Under the pieces are notes generated by a model that saw only the letters and a list, made by a program, of their open reading frames with translations, did not search any database and was not told where the DNA came from. This document shows positions 48,423 through 58,612 of a stretch of DNA of 64,000 bases, one piece after another. The position numbers and the translations under genes were made by a program. Every line of letters begins with the position of its first letter. Position 1 is the stretch's first letter. Source of the stretch: Prochlorococcus sp. AG-388-D03 (GTDB lineage: Bacteria > Cyanobacteriota > Cyanobacteriia > PCC-6307 > Cyanobiaceae); the NCBI GenBank assembly GCA_003279875.1, contig QCGN01000001.1:183021-247020 (forward strand). Reading direction: 5' to 3'.

Positions 48423-51170
48423 ATGCAAGAAGACACTATAATTCAGAAAGATTTATTTGCAATCAATAATGAACTTCAACTGCCAAATACCTCAAGTAAA
48501 ATTTCTGACGATTTATCCAATGAAGAATTAACAAAAGAGTCACAAAAAAGGCCGAGACAAAGAAAAAATTCAACTTTTGTATTAAATAAATTCCAGAACA
48601 ATTTAAATTCGGAAATAAAAGAGAATTGCATTAATGAAAAATCTTTCAGTTATAAAACAGTTGAAAAACAAAAATTAACTCCAGTTCTTAAGCATTATGT
48701 AAAGTTAAAAGAAGAAAATGGTAATAGATTATTGTTATATAGATTAGGTGACTTTTTTGAATGTTTTTTTGAAGATGCTGTATATATATCTAACCTATTA
48801 GAGATAACATTAACTAGCAAAGATGCTGGTAAAGAAATTGGTAAAATACCTATGGCAGGAGTACCTCATCATGCAATGGAGAGATACTGTGCAGAGTTAA
48901 TAAAGAAAAATCATTCAGTAGTTATTTGTGATCAGTTAGAAAAAAGTACTGGAAATTATGGAATACCACTAAAAAGAGGAATAACCAGAATAATCACTCC
49001 AGGAACTGTTATTGAAGAGGGTATGTTAGTTGCGAAAAAAAATAATTGGATAACAGCAATTTTCTTATCAAAAAAAATTTCTGACGATTTATATGAATGG
49101 GGCATTTCAAGAGCAGATGTAAGTACAGGGGAGCTATTAACAATGGAAGGAAAATCACTCCCAAAGTTATTAGATGAAATTATTAAATTAGATACTTCAG
49201 AAATTATATTAGGCAGTAATGAAGAGAAAAATATCTTAGAAAAACAAAATCAACAAATCACTTATACAGTCACCCAAGAGACTTTTTTTAGTATTAATGA
49301 AGCGAGTTCAACTATACAAAACTATTTTCAAATTCTGAGTCTAGAGGGATTAGGACTCAAGAATTTAGATAATGCGACTAGAGCACTTGGTGGCTTACTA
49401 AATTATTTAGAGAAAATAAATCCTTCTAATTTAGAGAACGATTCTTCACTAAAAATTTCTTTAGATTTCCCTCAAATACAATTTCCAAAAGATCATTTAA
49501 TTATTGATTATCAAACTCAAAAAAATTTAGAAATAAAAAATACACAGCGAGAAAACAATTATGCTGGTTCCCTTCTTTGGAGTATTGATAGAACATATAC
49601 CTGCATGGGTGCAAGATGTTTAAGGAGGTGGATAGACTCTCCATTATTAGATATAGATGAAATTTGTAAAAGACAAAATATTATTTCAAACTTTTTAGAG
49701 TCTAAAAAATTAAGAATAGATACCCAAAATATACTTAGAGCAATGGGTGATTTAGAAAGACTTTCTGGAAGGGCATGCGCTGGTCATGCCAGTCCAAGAG
49801 ATTTGATAGCAATATCAGAGGGTCTAAAAAAATTACCTAAATTAAAGTCAATTGTTAAATTATTTAAGTATAAAACCCCATCTTGGACGGATCAATTAAA
49901 ACAAATTGATAATGAACTTTTAGAATTAGCAGATCTTATAAGTTTCAAGCTAGTAGAAAATCCCCCTTTAAATACTAGTGAAGGGGGAATTATCCATGAT
50001 GGAGTTGATAACGTTTTAGATGGCTTACGCAATTTAATAGATGACTACTCAGATTGGTTGAATAAGGAAGAATTAAAAGAAAGAAAAATTAGTAAAATAT
50101 CAAATTTAAAAATTCAATTTCATAAAAATTTTGGTTATTACATTTCAATAAACAAATCTAAAGTTAATTTAGCTCCAACTCATTGGATTAAAAGGCAAAC
50201 TCTTACTAATGAAGAAAGATATGTCACTACAGAAATAAAAAATAGAGAAAGTAAAATATTTCAAGTTAAAAGCCGAGCGGCTGCAAAAGAGTATGAATTA
50301 TTTTGTGAGATTAGAAATCTTGTTGCTTCAAAAACAAAAAAAATTAGATCAATTGCAAAATCTATTGCCTGTATAGATGCATTACTTGGTTTAGCAATTA
50401 CATCATTAGAAAATAATTTCATCAAACCAACTATTTTACCCATTCAAAATTCAAAGTGTAAAAAAAGCACAGAAATTATTGCAGGACGCAATCCTATAGT
50501 TGAACAACTATTAACTAATAAAAAATTTATATCTAATGATATTTTGTTTAATAATAAGCAAAAATTAATAATTTTAACTGGTCCAAATGCAAGTGGTAAA
50601 AGTTGCTTTATTAGACAAATAGGATTAATACAAATCTTGTCTCAAATTGGTAGCTTCATTCCTGCAAGTAAAGCGGAAATACAAATTGCAGATCGAATTT
50701 TCACAAGAATTGGAGCTGTAGATGATCAATCTTCTGGGCAATCAACATTCATGGTCGAAATGTCAGAGACAGCATCAATACTAAATCAAGCGACATCAAA
50801 CTCTCTTGTCTTACTTGATGAAATAGGAAGAGGGACATCTACTTTTGACGGCTTATCCATAGCATGGTCAGTGAGTGAATATCTTGCAAAAAAAATTATA
50901 TGTAATACGATTTTTGCTACGCATTACCATGAATTAAATTACCTTAAGAATACAAATACAAATGTAGAAAATTTTCAAGTATTAGTTGAACAAAAAAAAG
51001 ATCAACTACATTTTTGTCATAAAATAGAAAAAGGTGGTGCTGACAAAAGTTACGGTATTGAAGCCGCTAAGTTAGCAGGAGTTCCTAAAGAAGTCACCGA
51101 TAAAGCTAGATTAGTTTTGGATTATTTAGAAAAAAATAATAAGTTAAATTCTCAAATAAAAATTAAATAA
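48423..51170 (+). CDS. mutS: DNA mismatch repair protein MutS
   Basis: MutS recognises mispaired bases. The 915-residue protein has an extra N-terminal stretch of about 75 residues, rich in Asn, Lys and Ser, before the mismatch-binding domain. Then come [16 protein letters not shown] with the mismatch-wedge Phe, the connector and clamp domains, and the ATPase with Walker A GPNASGKS (residues 720-727) and Walker [21 protein letters not shown] (20 residues). FATHYHEL is intact. It is divergent from psbZ. mutL is not in the window. Confidence 0.96.
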   Translation: MQEDTIIQKDLFAINNELQLPNTSSKISDDLSNEELTKESQKRPRQRKNSTFVLNKFQNNLNSEIKENCINEKSFSYKTVEKQKLTPVLKHYVKLKEENGNRLLLYRLGDFFECFFEDAVYISNLLEITLTSKDAGKEIGKIPMAGVPHHAMERYCAELIKKNHSVVICDQLEKSTGNYGIPLKRGITRIITPGTVIEEGMLVAKKNNWITAIFLSKKISDDLYEWGISRADVSTGELLTMEGKSLPKLLDEIIKLDTSEIILGSNEEKNILEKQNQQITYTVTQETFFSINEASSTIQNYFQILSLEGLGLKNLDNATRALGGLLNYLEKINPSNLENDSSLKISLDFPQIQFPKDHLIIDYQTQKNLEIKNTQRENNYAGSLLWSIDRTYTCMGARCLRRWIDSPLLDIDEICKRQNIISNFLESKKLRIDTQNILRAMGDLERLSGRACAGHASPRDLIAISEGLKKLPKLKSIVKLFKYKTPSWTDQLKQIDNELLELADLISFKLVENPPLNTSEGGIIHDGVDNVLDGLRNLIDDYSDWLNKEELKERKISKISNLKIQFHKNFGYYISINKSKVNLAPTHWIKRQTLTNEERYVTTEIKNRESKIFQVKSRAAAKEYELFCEIRNLVASKTKKIRSIAKSIACIDALLGLAITSLENNFIKPTILPIQNSKCKKSTEIIAGRNPIVEQLLTNKKFISNDILFNNKQKLIILTGPNASGKSCFIRQIGLIQILSQIGSFIPASKAEIQIADRIFTRIGAVDDQSSGQSTFMVEMSETASILNQATSNSLVLLDEIGRGTSTFDGLSIAWSVSEYLAKKIICNTIFATHYHELNYLKNTNTNVENFQVLVEQKKDQLHFCHKIEKGGADKSYGIEAAKLAGVPKEVTDKARLVLDYLEKNNKLNSQIKIK

Positions 51171-51178
51171 AAATTCTT

Positions 51179-51802
51179 TTAAAAAGTTTCTCTTAATAAG
51201 GCGTTAACTGCTGCGGCTGCCATTGCGGCTCCCCCTCTTGTAGAGTGAATAATAATATTTGGATAATTAGTATTCAGTAATTTTTTTTTACTTTGTCTAA
51301 CCCCAATAAAACCTACTGGCATTCCAATAATTAAACTAGGAATCTGTTTTGAATTTTTTAAAATCTCTAATAAATTTACTAATGCTGTCGGTGAACTTCC
51401 AATTACAATAATTGGTGATTGAATCCCTGAATATTTGGAAGATAATTCAATCCATCCTTTTTCTATCCCATAAGCCGTTTTAGTCAATCCAGATAAATTT
51501 TTATCATCAAACCATTTTTTTGCTGAAACAACTGCGTTTCCATTTGTATTTTTTGCCATTGATTTAATTGCTGCTGCTGCCATATCAGTATCAGTCAATA
51601 TTGGTGCCCCTTTTTTTAAGGATTTTACTGCTTTTTCACAAGCTCCTTCACTAAATTCCAAAAGTGTTTGGATATGAAAATCACCTGAAGTATGAACTAA
51701 TCTTTCTAAAACTTTATTTTCTAAATAGTTGAAATTATTGTCAATCAAATTAGATCTTATAAATCTAATACTTTCTAAAAAAATAGGATGATCTTTTATC
51801 AT
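51179..51802 (-). CDS. cobH: Precorrin-8X methylmutase
   Basis: CobH/CbiC moves a methyl group from C-11 to C-12 on precorrin-8X in cobalamin synthesis. The 207-residue protein has the catalytic His in LVHTSGDFHIQ, the blocks ILTDTDMAAAAI and IGMPVGFIGVRQSKK, and the glycine-rich STRGGAAMAAAAVNAL at the end. Length is normal. It is convergent with mutS, with 8 bp between the stop codons, and divergent from holA (62 bp). Other cob genes are not in the window. Confidence 0.93.
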   Translation of the reverse strand: MIKDHPIFLESIRFIRSNLIDNNFNYLENKVLERLVHTSGDFHIQTLLEFSEGACEKAVKSLKKGAPILTDTDMAAAAIKSMAKNTNGNAVVSAKKWFDDKNLSGLTKTAYGIEKGWIELSSKYSGIQSPIIVIGSSPTALVNLLEILKNSKQIPSLIIGMPVGFIGVRQSKKKLLNTNYPNIIIHSTRGGAAMAAAAVNALLRETF

Positions 51803-51864
51803 TAAAATTTAATTTTTTTATCTTAAAAGTAAGCATAATTATAATAAGCCTCTTTTTAGCAAAT

Positions 51865-52866
51865 ATGCCAATACAAATAATTTGGGGAAATGATTTAAAT
51901 GCATGCAATAAGTTTATTCAAAAAATAATTGATCAAAAAGTATCCAAAATATGGAGAGATATAAATATTAGTTATCTAAATGGTGATGATGAAGATCAAA
52001 TCAAACAAGCATTTGATGAAATACTAACACCTCCTATGGGGGATGGATCACGAGTAATTGTGTTAAAAAATAACCCACTATTCACAAATAAAAATGAGGA
52101 AATAAGAATCAAATTTGAAAAAAATTATCAAAGCATTCCTAGTAATACTTACTTTATTTTGCAAAACATCAAAAAACCAGACACAAGACTAAAAAGTACA
52201 AAATTTATTCAAAATTTAATAAAAAAAGATTTAGCAATTGAAACTTCATTTTCTTTACCAGATCTCTGGGATTATGAAGGCCAGAAAAGATACCTAGAAG
52301 TCACTGCAAATTCAATGAATATTAATCTGGGTAAAGGGGCAGCTGAACTAATTATGAATACAGTAGGAAATGATAGTTTTAACTTAATCAGCGAATTATC
52401 TAAAGCAAAGATATATTTAACTGCAATAACTAATAACCAAAATAAAGAACTTATTCTAAAAAGTGAAGATATAAAAAAAATATTTAATGATCATCAGTCA
52501 AATATTTTTAAAATTATTGATCATCTTTTACAAAAGAATATAAATGAAAGTCTTTTTGATATCCACTATTTATTAAAAAAAGGAGAGCCTGCTTTGAGGC
52601 TCAATGCAGGATTAATAAGTCAAATAAGAATGCATACCATAGTAAAGTTATTACATAATTCAGGTGAGCAAGATTTAACAAAAATATGTAAAATTGCTAA
52701 TATATCTAACCCAAAAAGAATTTTTTTTATTCGTAAAAAAGTAAATAATACATCTTCAGATTTCTTAATTAAGTTGATGAGTAATTTATTAGATATTGAA
52801 TTCTCACTAAAAAAAGGCAATAATCCAATTAATGTTTTTACAGAAAATCTCCTTAAATTAAGTTAA
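51865..52866 (+). CDS. holA: DNA polymerase III delta subunit
   Basis: HolA is the clamp-loader wrench that opens the beta clamp. The 333-residue protein has the N-terminal AAA-like part with GDDEDQIKQAFDEILTPPMG (20 residues) and YFILQNIKKPDTRLKSTKFI (20 residues), where a typical HolA has no P-loop. The C-terminal collar has HYLLKKGEPALRLNAGLISQ (20 residues), IRMHTIVKLL and VNNTSSDFLIKLMSNLLDIE (20 residues). The family is variable, so length, position and these blocks carry the call. lysC follows on the same strand after 39 bp. Confidence 0.87.
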   Translation: MPIQIIWGNDLNACNKFIQKIIDQKVSKIWRDINISYLNGDDEDQIKQAFDEILTPPMGDGSRVIVLKNNPLFTNKNEEIRIKFEKNYQSIPSNTYFILQNIKKPDTRLKSTKFIQNLIKKDLAIETSFSLPDLWDYEGQKRYLEVTANSMNINLGKGAAELIMNTVGNDSFNLISELSKAKIYLTAITNNQNKELILKSEDIKKIFNDHQSNIFKIIDHLLQKNINESLFDIHYLLKKGEPALRLNAGLISQIRMHTIVKLLHNSGEQDLTKICKIANISNPKRIFFIRKKVNNTSSDFLIKLMSNLLDIEFSLKKGNNPINVFTENLLKLS

Positions 52867-52905
52867 TCAAATATTAAGTTTGATAATTTATATTATGATT
52901 TATAT

Positions 52906-54666
52906 ATGGCTTTATTAATCAAAAAATTTGGCGGCACTTCGGTTGGTGATATTACAAAAATCAAAGCTATTACGGAAAGTATTAGTCAAAGTAAAGAAGC
53001 TGGAAATGATATCGTCGTAGTTGTATCTGCAATGGGTAATTCTACAGATCACTTAAATAAGTTAGCAGAATCAATCAGCAAAAATCCTAATAGCCGAGAA
53101 TTGGATATGCTCCTCTCTACTGGAGAGCAAGTAACTATTGCACTTCTATCAATGTCATTAAATGAATATGGGATCCCTGCAATATCAATGACCGGTAGCC
53201 AAGTTGGAATTGTTACTGAATCAATTCATGGAAAAGCAAGAATTCTAGATATTAAAACAGAACGCATACAAAACTACCTTGATCAAGGTTACGTAGTTGT
53301 TGTTGCTGGTTTTCAAGGTTCAACTCTAAGTCATACTGGCTCAACAGAAATCACAACTTTAGGAAGAGGAGGTTCAGATACTTCAGCAGTGGCACTTTCT
53401 ACAGCATTAGGTGCAGAAACTTGCGAGATATACACAGATGTTCCTGGAGTTCTTACAACTGATCCAAGAATAGTACCTAATGCAAAATTATTAGATGTTA
53501 TTAGTTGTGAGGAGATGCTAGAACTTGCAAGTGTTGGTGCTTCAGTTCTCCATCCAAGAGCTGTAGAAATTGCTCGCAATTATGGCATTAAATTATATGT
53601 GAAATCCAGTCAAAATCTCTCAAATGGGACTCTTCTGCACAGCAAAATAGAACCATTAGCTCTCAAAAGAGGAGGACTAGAATTGACAAAAACTGTTAAT
53701 AGTCTTGAAGTATTAGAAAACCAATCCGTGTTTAGTATAACCAAACTACCTGATAGACCAGGAATAGCAGCTCAAATATTTGAAACATTATCTGAAGAGA
53801 GCATTAATGTTGACTTAATAATCCAAGCTACACATGATGGAAATAGTAATGATATTGCATTTACTGTTAATGAATTTGATTTAACCAAAACAATTGAGCA
53901 ATGTAAATTAATAACAAATCAATTAGGTGGAGAATATAATTTTAAAACAAATATGACTAAATTAAGTATTCAAGGAGCTGGAATAATGGGAAGACCAAGT
54001 GTATCGGCTGATTTATTTGATACTCTATCCCAAGCAAACATAAATGTAAGATTAATAGCAACAAGCGAAATTAAAGTCAGTTGCGTAATTGATATAAACA
54101 ATATTCCAAAGGCTATTAGATTTGTAGGTGAAAAATTTAAATTATCCGATAAACAAATATTTATTAATCCACAAGTTCAAGGAGAGGATCTCCCTGAAGT
54201 AAGAGGAATTGCACTAGATAAAAATCAAGTTCAAGTTAGCTTTCGAAACCTCCCTGATAAACCTGGTGTTGCAGCTTCAATATGTTTAGCTCTTGCAGAG
54301 GGTAATTTAATTTTTGATACTATTGTTCAATCTGAAAGGTTCACATCTTTCAAGACTAAAGACATAAGTTTTACAATGAACAAACAAGACAGAGAGAAAG
54401 CTAATAAAATTTTTAACGCTCTCACAAAAAAACTCTCAGGATCATTTATTGAAGATGGACCTGCAATAGCCAAAGTAAGCACGGTTGGAGCCGGAATGGC
54501 ATTTAAGGTTGGAACAGCTGGAAAAATATTTAGGGCACTAGCTAATAAAAATATCAATATTGAAATGATCGCAACAAGTGAAATTAGAACTTCTTGTATC
54601 GTCTTAGAAAAGGATTGTGACCAAGCGGTAAATGCTATTCATTCTTATTTCGAATTAGATAAATAA
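52906..54666 (+). CDS. lysC: Aspartate kinase with four ACT domains
   Basis: Aspartate kinase makes aspartyl phosphate, the start of the lysine, threonine and methionine routes. The 586-residue protein has the kinase domain (about 1-245) with KFGGTSVGD at the N-terminus, LGRGGSDTSAVALSTALGAE (20 residues) and VLTTDPRIVP. It then carries four ACT domains in two tandem pairs (about 275-585), indicated by the repeated patterns SVFSITKLPDRPGIAAQIF and QVSFRNLPDKPGVAASICLA (20 residues). The ACT units should bind amino acids for feedback control; this four-ACT layout is the cyanobacterial form. asd and dapA lie 7 kb away. Confidence 0.95.
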   Translation: MALLIKKFGGTSVGDITKIKAITESISQSKEAGNDIVVVVSAMGNSTDHLNKLAESISKNPNSRELDMLLSTGEQVTIALLSMSLNEYGIPAISMTGSQVGIVTESIHGKARILDIKTERIQNYLDQGYVVVVAGFQGSTLSHTGSTEITTLGRGGSDTSAVALSTALGAETCEIYTDVPGVLTTDPRIVPNAKLLDVISCEEMLELASVGASVLHPRAVEIARNYGIKLYVKSSQNLSNGTLLHSKIEPLALKRGGLELTKTVNSLEVLENQSVFSITKLPDRPGIAAQIFETLSEESINVDLIIQATHDGNSNDIAFTVNEFDLTKTIEQCKLITNQLGGEYNFKTNMTKLSIQGAGIMGRPSVSADLFDTLSQANINVRLIATSEIKVSCVIDINNIPKAIRFVGEKFKLSDKQIFINPQVQGEDLPEVRGIALDKNQVQVSFRNLPDKPGVAASICLALAEGNLIFDTIVQSERFTSFKTKDISFTMNKQDREKANKIFNALTKKLSGSFIEDGPAIAKVSTVGAGMAFKVGTAGKIFRALANKNINIEMIATSEIRTSCIVLEKDCDQAVNAIHSYFELDK

Positions 54667-54670
54667 TTAA

Positions 54671-56710
54671 TTAACTATTTCTAGATAATTTTTGCCTAAG
54701 TTTCTTGATTCTATCCCTAAGATTTGCTGCCTCTTCAAAATTTAATTCTTTAGCTGCATCTTTCATTTTATTTTCTAACTTGTCAATTAAACTAGGCATT
54801 TCTTCCAGTAAACATTGATTATCTTTAGCATTTAAGATTTCATCAGTTTTATTACTAACAATATTTATCATATCCTTTGATAATCCTCCACTATCTAATT
54901 TTCTAGAAAGCTCTAAAAAAGATAATATTGAATTCTCTATTTTCTTACCTGCAGGTTTTGGGGTAATACCGTTTATCTTATTATATTTTTTTTGAATAGT
55001 TCTTCTTCTATCAGTTTCAGATATGGCTCTTTTCATTGATTCTGTAAAGTTATCTGCATAAAGTAAAGCAACTCCCTCCACGTGTCTTGCCGCTCTCCCA
55101 ATAGTCTGAATTAGCGACCGCTCTGCTCTCAAAAAGCCCTCTTTATCTGCATCTAAAATTGCAACCAAAGAAACTTCAGGAAGATCAAGTCCCTCTCTTA
55201 GCAAATTCACTCCAACTAATACGTCATATTCTCCCAATCTTAGATCTTGAATAATCTCTATCCTTTCAATTGAATGAATTTCAGAATGTAAATATCTCAC
55301 CCTAACTTTATTATCCGATAAGAAATCTGTCAGATCTTCTGCCATTCTTTTGGTAAGAGTAGTAACAAGAACTCTTTGATTCTTTTTAGCTCTTACTTTT
55401 ATTTCTGTTAAAAGATCATCTATTTGACCATCGCTAGGTCTTACATCAATTATAGGATCAAGAACACCTGTTGGCCTTATGACTTGTTCAATAAACTTAC
55501 CTTCGCACTGGTCTAACTCCCATTGACCAGGAGTAGCACTAATAAACAAAGTCTGTCTGGATTTCTCCCAAAATTCTTCACACTTTAAAGGTCTATTATC
55601 TGCTGCGCTAGGCAACCTAAAACCATGATCTATTAAAACCTTTTTTCTGGCTTGGTCTCCGTTATACATTGCATGCAATTGCGGACAAGTTACATGACTC
55701 TCATCAACTACTAACAACCAATCTTTTGGGAAATAATCAATTAAACATTCTGGAGGACTTCCTTCCTCTCTTCCAGCTAAATGACGTGCATAATTTTCAA
55801 CGCCATTACAATATCCCACTTCTCTGAGCATTTCTAAATCATATTTTGTACGTTGTTCCAAACGTTGAGCTTCCAACAATTTACCTTCATAGGAAAATTT
55901 ATCGAGTTGCTCTTTTAATTCACTTCTTATAGCGCTGATGGCAGCATCTAGTCTCTCTTTTGGAGTAACAAAATGCTTAGCTGGATAAACACTTACTTGA
56001 TCAAGACTCTCAAGAATCTCTCCAGTTAATGGATCAACAAATCTAATAGCCTCAATCTCATCTCCAAATAATTCAATTCTTATCAATCTATCTTCATAAG
56101 CTGGTCCAATTTCTAATACATCACCTTTAATTCTGAACCTGCCTCTAGTAATTTCTACATCGTTTCTTGTATATTGATTATCTACTAAATCTCTTAAAGA
56201 AGAACGTAAATCAATTGATTCTCCAACTACAAATTTAACAGCAGATTTTAAATATTCGCTGGGTATCCCAAGGCCATATATACAGCTAATAGATGCAACA
56301 ACAATCACATCTTTCCGCTCGAATAATGATCGAGTAGCGGAATGCCTAAGCATATCAATCTCTTCATTAATAGAAGCAGTTTTTGCTATGTATGTATCAC
56401 TAACTGGAACATAAGCTTCTGGTTGATAATAATCATAATAAGAAATAAAATATTCAACTGCATTTTTAGGAAAAAACTGCCTTAATTCATTACATAATTG
56501 GGCCGCTAAAGTTTTATTATGCGCCAAAATAAGTGCTGGCCTTCCAGTTTGAGCTATTACATTAGCAATAGTAAAAGTTTTGCCAGTTCCAGTTGCTCCT
56601 AGAAGAGTTTGAAAGCCTTTACCGCTATTAACTCCTTGAACTAATTTTTTAATCGCTTTGGGTTGATCACCATTCGGTTCATAAGGTGCTTCAAGCTTAT
56701 AATTATTCAT
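54671..56710 (-). CDS. uvrB: Excinuclease ABC subunit B
   Basis: UvrB is the damage-verifying helicase of nucleotide excision repair. The 679-residue protein has Walker A GATGTGKT (residues 38-45), the helicase motifs ([20 protein letters not shown], 20 residues), the beta-hairpin region [12 protein letters not shown] and the second half with [20 protein letters not shown] (20 residues). The C-terminal UVR domain [20 protein letters not shown] (20 residues) is present. It lies between lysC (convergent, 4 bp) and the frameshifted DUF561 gene upstream on the same strand. Confidence 0.97.
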   Translation of the reverse strand: MNNYKLEAPYEPNGDQPKAIKKLVQGVNSGKGFQTLLGATGTGKTFTIANVIAQTGRPALILAHNKTLAAQLCNELRQFFPKNAVEYFISYYDYYQPEAYVPVSDTYIAKTASINEEIDMLRHSATRSLFERKDVIVVASISCIYGLGIPSEYLKSAVKFVVGESIDLRSSLRDLVDNQYTRNDVEITRGRFRIKGDVLEIGPAYEDRLIRIELFGDEIEAIRFVDPLTGEILESLDQVSVYPAKHFVTPKERLDAAISAIRSELKEQLDKFSYEGKLLEAQRLEQRTKYDLEMLREVGYCNGVENYARHLAGREEGSPPECLIDYFPKDWLLVVDESHVTCPQLHAMYNGDQARKKVLIDHGFRLPSAADNRPLKCEEFWEKSRQTLFISATPGQWELDQCEGKFIEQVIRPTGVLDPIIDVRPSDGQIDDLLTEIKVRAKKNQRVLVTTLTKRMAEDLTDFLSDNKVRVRYLHSEIHSIERIEIIQDLRLGEYDVLVGVNLLREGLDLPEVSLVAILDADKEGFLRAERSLIQTIGRAARHVEGVALLYADNFTESMKRAISETDRRRTIQKKYNKINGITPKPAGKKIENSILSFLELSRKLDSGGLSKDMINIVSNKTDEILNAKDNQCLLEEMPSLIDKLENKMKDAAKELNFEEAANLRDRIKKLRQKLSRNS

Positions 56711-56738
56711 TCAGCTAATAGCTTAATATTTAAATATT

Positions 56739-57516
56739 TTAGGAAATTTTTTCTTTAATTATTGAATTTTTCATAGATTCTTTTAAGCCTCTAACAATAG
56801 CAATCATTGATATTAAATCATCTAATTTATTAACAGAAGATCCAACTCCAACTGCGGAAGCTCCGCATGATACTGCCAATGGACAAGTAACCTCGCTTAA
56901 ACCAGAAGCACTCATAATTGGAATATTAATGGACTGCTTCTCAAATTCATTATGTATTGCATATGTAGCTGACAATGTAGGTACTGATTTTTCTATTAAT
57001 CCTTGTATACCAGGACTATATGGATTTGCACTTTTACCTCCTTCAGTTTGAATAATATCAGCACCTTCAAAAACTAATTTTATTGCAAGATCAACTTGCT
57101 TATCAATAGGCATAGTATGAGGGACAGTAACTGATAAAGGAACATTAGGTAGGATATCCTTAGTTTCTTTTGTAAGACTTAAGACTTTCTCTCCCGAAAA
57201 AGTATATCCTTGCTCATAAAAACTATCATAATTTCCTATTTCTATTAGTGATGCTCCTGCCTTAACTGAATTGATGAATGATTGAGGCTCTACAGAGCTT
57301 ACGCAAATTGGTAATGCTGAAATTTCAATCGCAGATTCAACTAATTCAGGTTTACAAGCTATATCAATCAAGTCAGCCCCCCCCAAGAGAAGCTGCTTCA
57401 GAAATTTGCTTTACAGATTTAGGATCAAAATTACTTAATCCGGAAATAACTTTGAGTAAAGATTTACTCTTAAACTCTTCTTGAATTTTTTGTGGCAAAA
57501 GATTAATCAGACTCAT
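56739..57516 (-). pseudogene. DUF561 family protein gene interrupted by a frameshift in a G8 tract
   Basis: Two overlapping reading frames make up one cyanobacterial DUF561 protein (TIM-barrel-like, role unknown). The 5' part runs MSLINLLPQKIQEEFK then LLKVISGLSNFDPKSVKQIS (20 residues) and EAASLGGG before a stop. The 3' part starts GGADLIDIACKPELVESAIE (20 residues) and runs to the end, including LPICVSSVEPQ and IEIGNYDSFYEQG. The break is at the run of eight C on the plus strand (57377-57384; eight G in the coding sense). One G fewer would join them as one 258-residue protein from the ATG at 57516, close to the family's normal length. Whether it is a sequencing error, mutation or recoding cannot be told. 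Confidence 0.85.
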
Positions 57517-57601
57517 TGACTTAATGAATTTATTACCTGATTGTGACATTGTTTTAGTAAAACAGTGAATTTTTTTCAAAATATTATCTGAGTTAAACAA
57601 T

Positions 57602-58612
57602 ATGTCTAATAAAAATTCTACAAAAAAAAATTGGACATCCTGGCATCATCTACTGCACAAGGAAATATTAAACAATAAAACATTAATTCCTAATGGAGCA
57701 AATTTATTAATAGCAGTTTCCGGAGGACAAGATTCAATGACTTTATTAAACCTGATAAACGATATGAAAACACAACATAATTGGTATGTGAATGTTTGGC
57801 ATGGAGATCATCAATGGCATGAAAAATCTGAAAAGTATGCACTTGAATTACAAACTTACTGTGATAAAAAAAATATCTCATTTTTTTTTGATCGTGCTAA
57901 TAAAAAAAATATTTCTTCTGAAGAAAAAGCAAGAGATTGGAGATATAAAAAATTAAGTGATAGAGCAAATCAATTATTAATTGGGAACCAAAAAAATATT
58001 GATATTTATTTATTGACTGGTCACACTAACACAGATAATGCAGAAACATTTTTGCTAAATTTGGCTAGAGGAAGTAACTACGCAGGCTTAAGCTATATCG
58101 ACAAAAAAAGATTACTAGAGAAAAACATTTATTTAATAAGACCACTATTAATATTTAGCAGAGAAGATACGAGAAAATTCTGTAACCATATGAATATTCC
58201 TATTTGGGAAGACCCAACCAACTTTAATCTAAAAATTAAGAGAAATTTAGTCAGAACAAAAATTATTCCAACCTTAGAAACTATTTATCCCGGTTGTTCC
58301 AAGAGGATAAATAGTTTTGCTGAAAAAATGAGCAATTACAATAATGAACAAAAAGATCTTAGCAAGCTTGCTTACTTAGCATGTAAAGATGCAAATGGTG
58401 TCAAGAGAGAATCATTAAATAGTTTATGCTTTGAAGCAAGATGTACAATCTTAAATACATTTTTAAAGAAATCTTGTACAAAACAATTAAGTTCAAAAAA
58501 TTTAAAAGATTTAGCTTTATCTATTTTTGAAAAAGATAGAGGCCAAATAAACTTACCTGAAGGATTAAAAATTAACTGGAACAAGAATTATATTAATCTT
58601 GAAAGATCTTAA
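57602..58612 (+). CDS. tilS: tRNA(Ile)-lysidine synthase
   Basis: TilS modifies the CAU anticodon of a minor tRNA-Ile so that it reads AUA codons. The 336-residue protein has the PP-loop ATPase motif SGGQDS (residues 40-45), then HGDHQWHEKSE, LTGHTNTDNAETFLLNLARG (20 residues) and the later WEDPTNFN and RTKIIPTLETIYPG blocks. It lacks the long C-terminal extension of some bacteria, ending soon after the GQINLPEGLKINWNKNYINL (20 residues) region. Its start is 85 bp from the DUF561 gene's likely start on the other strand. It overlaps rnj tail to tail by 4 bp. Confidence 0.94.
   Translation: MSNKNSTKKNWTSWHHLLHKEILNNKTLIPNGANLLIAVSGGQDSMTLLNLINDMKTQHNWYVNVWHGDHQWHEKSEKYALELQTYCDKKNISFFFDRANKKNISSEEKARDWRYKKLSDRANQLLIGNQKNIDIYLLTGHTNTDNAETFLLNLARGSNYAGLSYIDKKRLLEKNIYLIRPLLIFSREDTRKFCNHMNIPIWEDPTNFNLKIKRNLVRTKIIPTLETIYPGCSKRINSFAEKMSNYNNEQKDLSKLAYLACKDANGVKRESLNSLCFEARCTILNTFLKKSCTKQLSSKNLKDLALSIFEKDRGQINLPEGLKINWNKNYINLERS

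Noticed and set aside
57373..57600. A separate 75-codon gene upstream of the DUF561 3' part
   Set aside because: Its product continues directly into the 3' frame across the G8 tract and matches the N-terminus of the same family, so it is one broken gene, not two. Its TTG start at 57600 is also less likely than the ATG at 57516.
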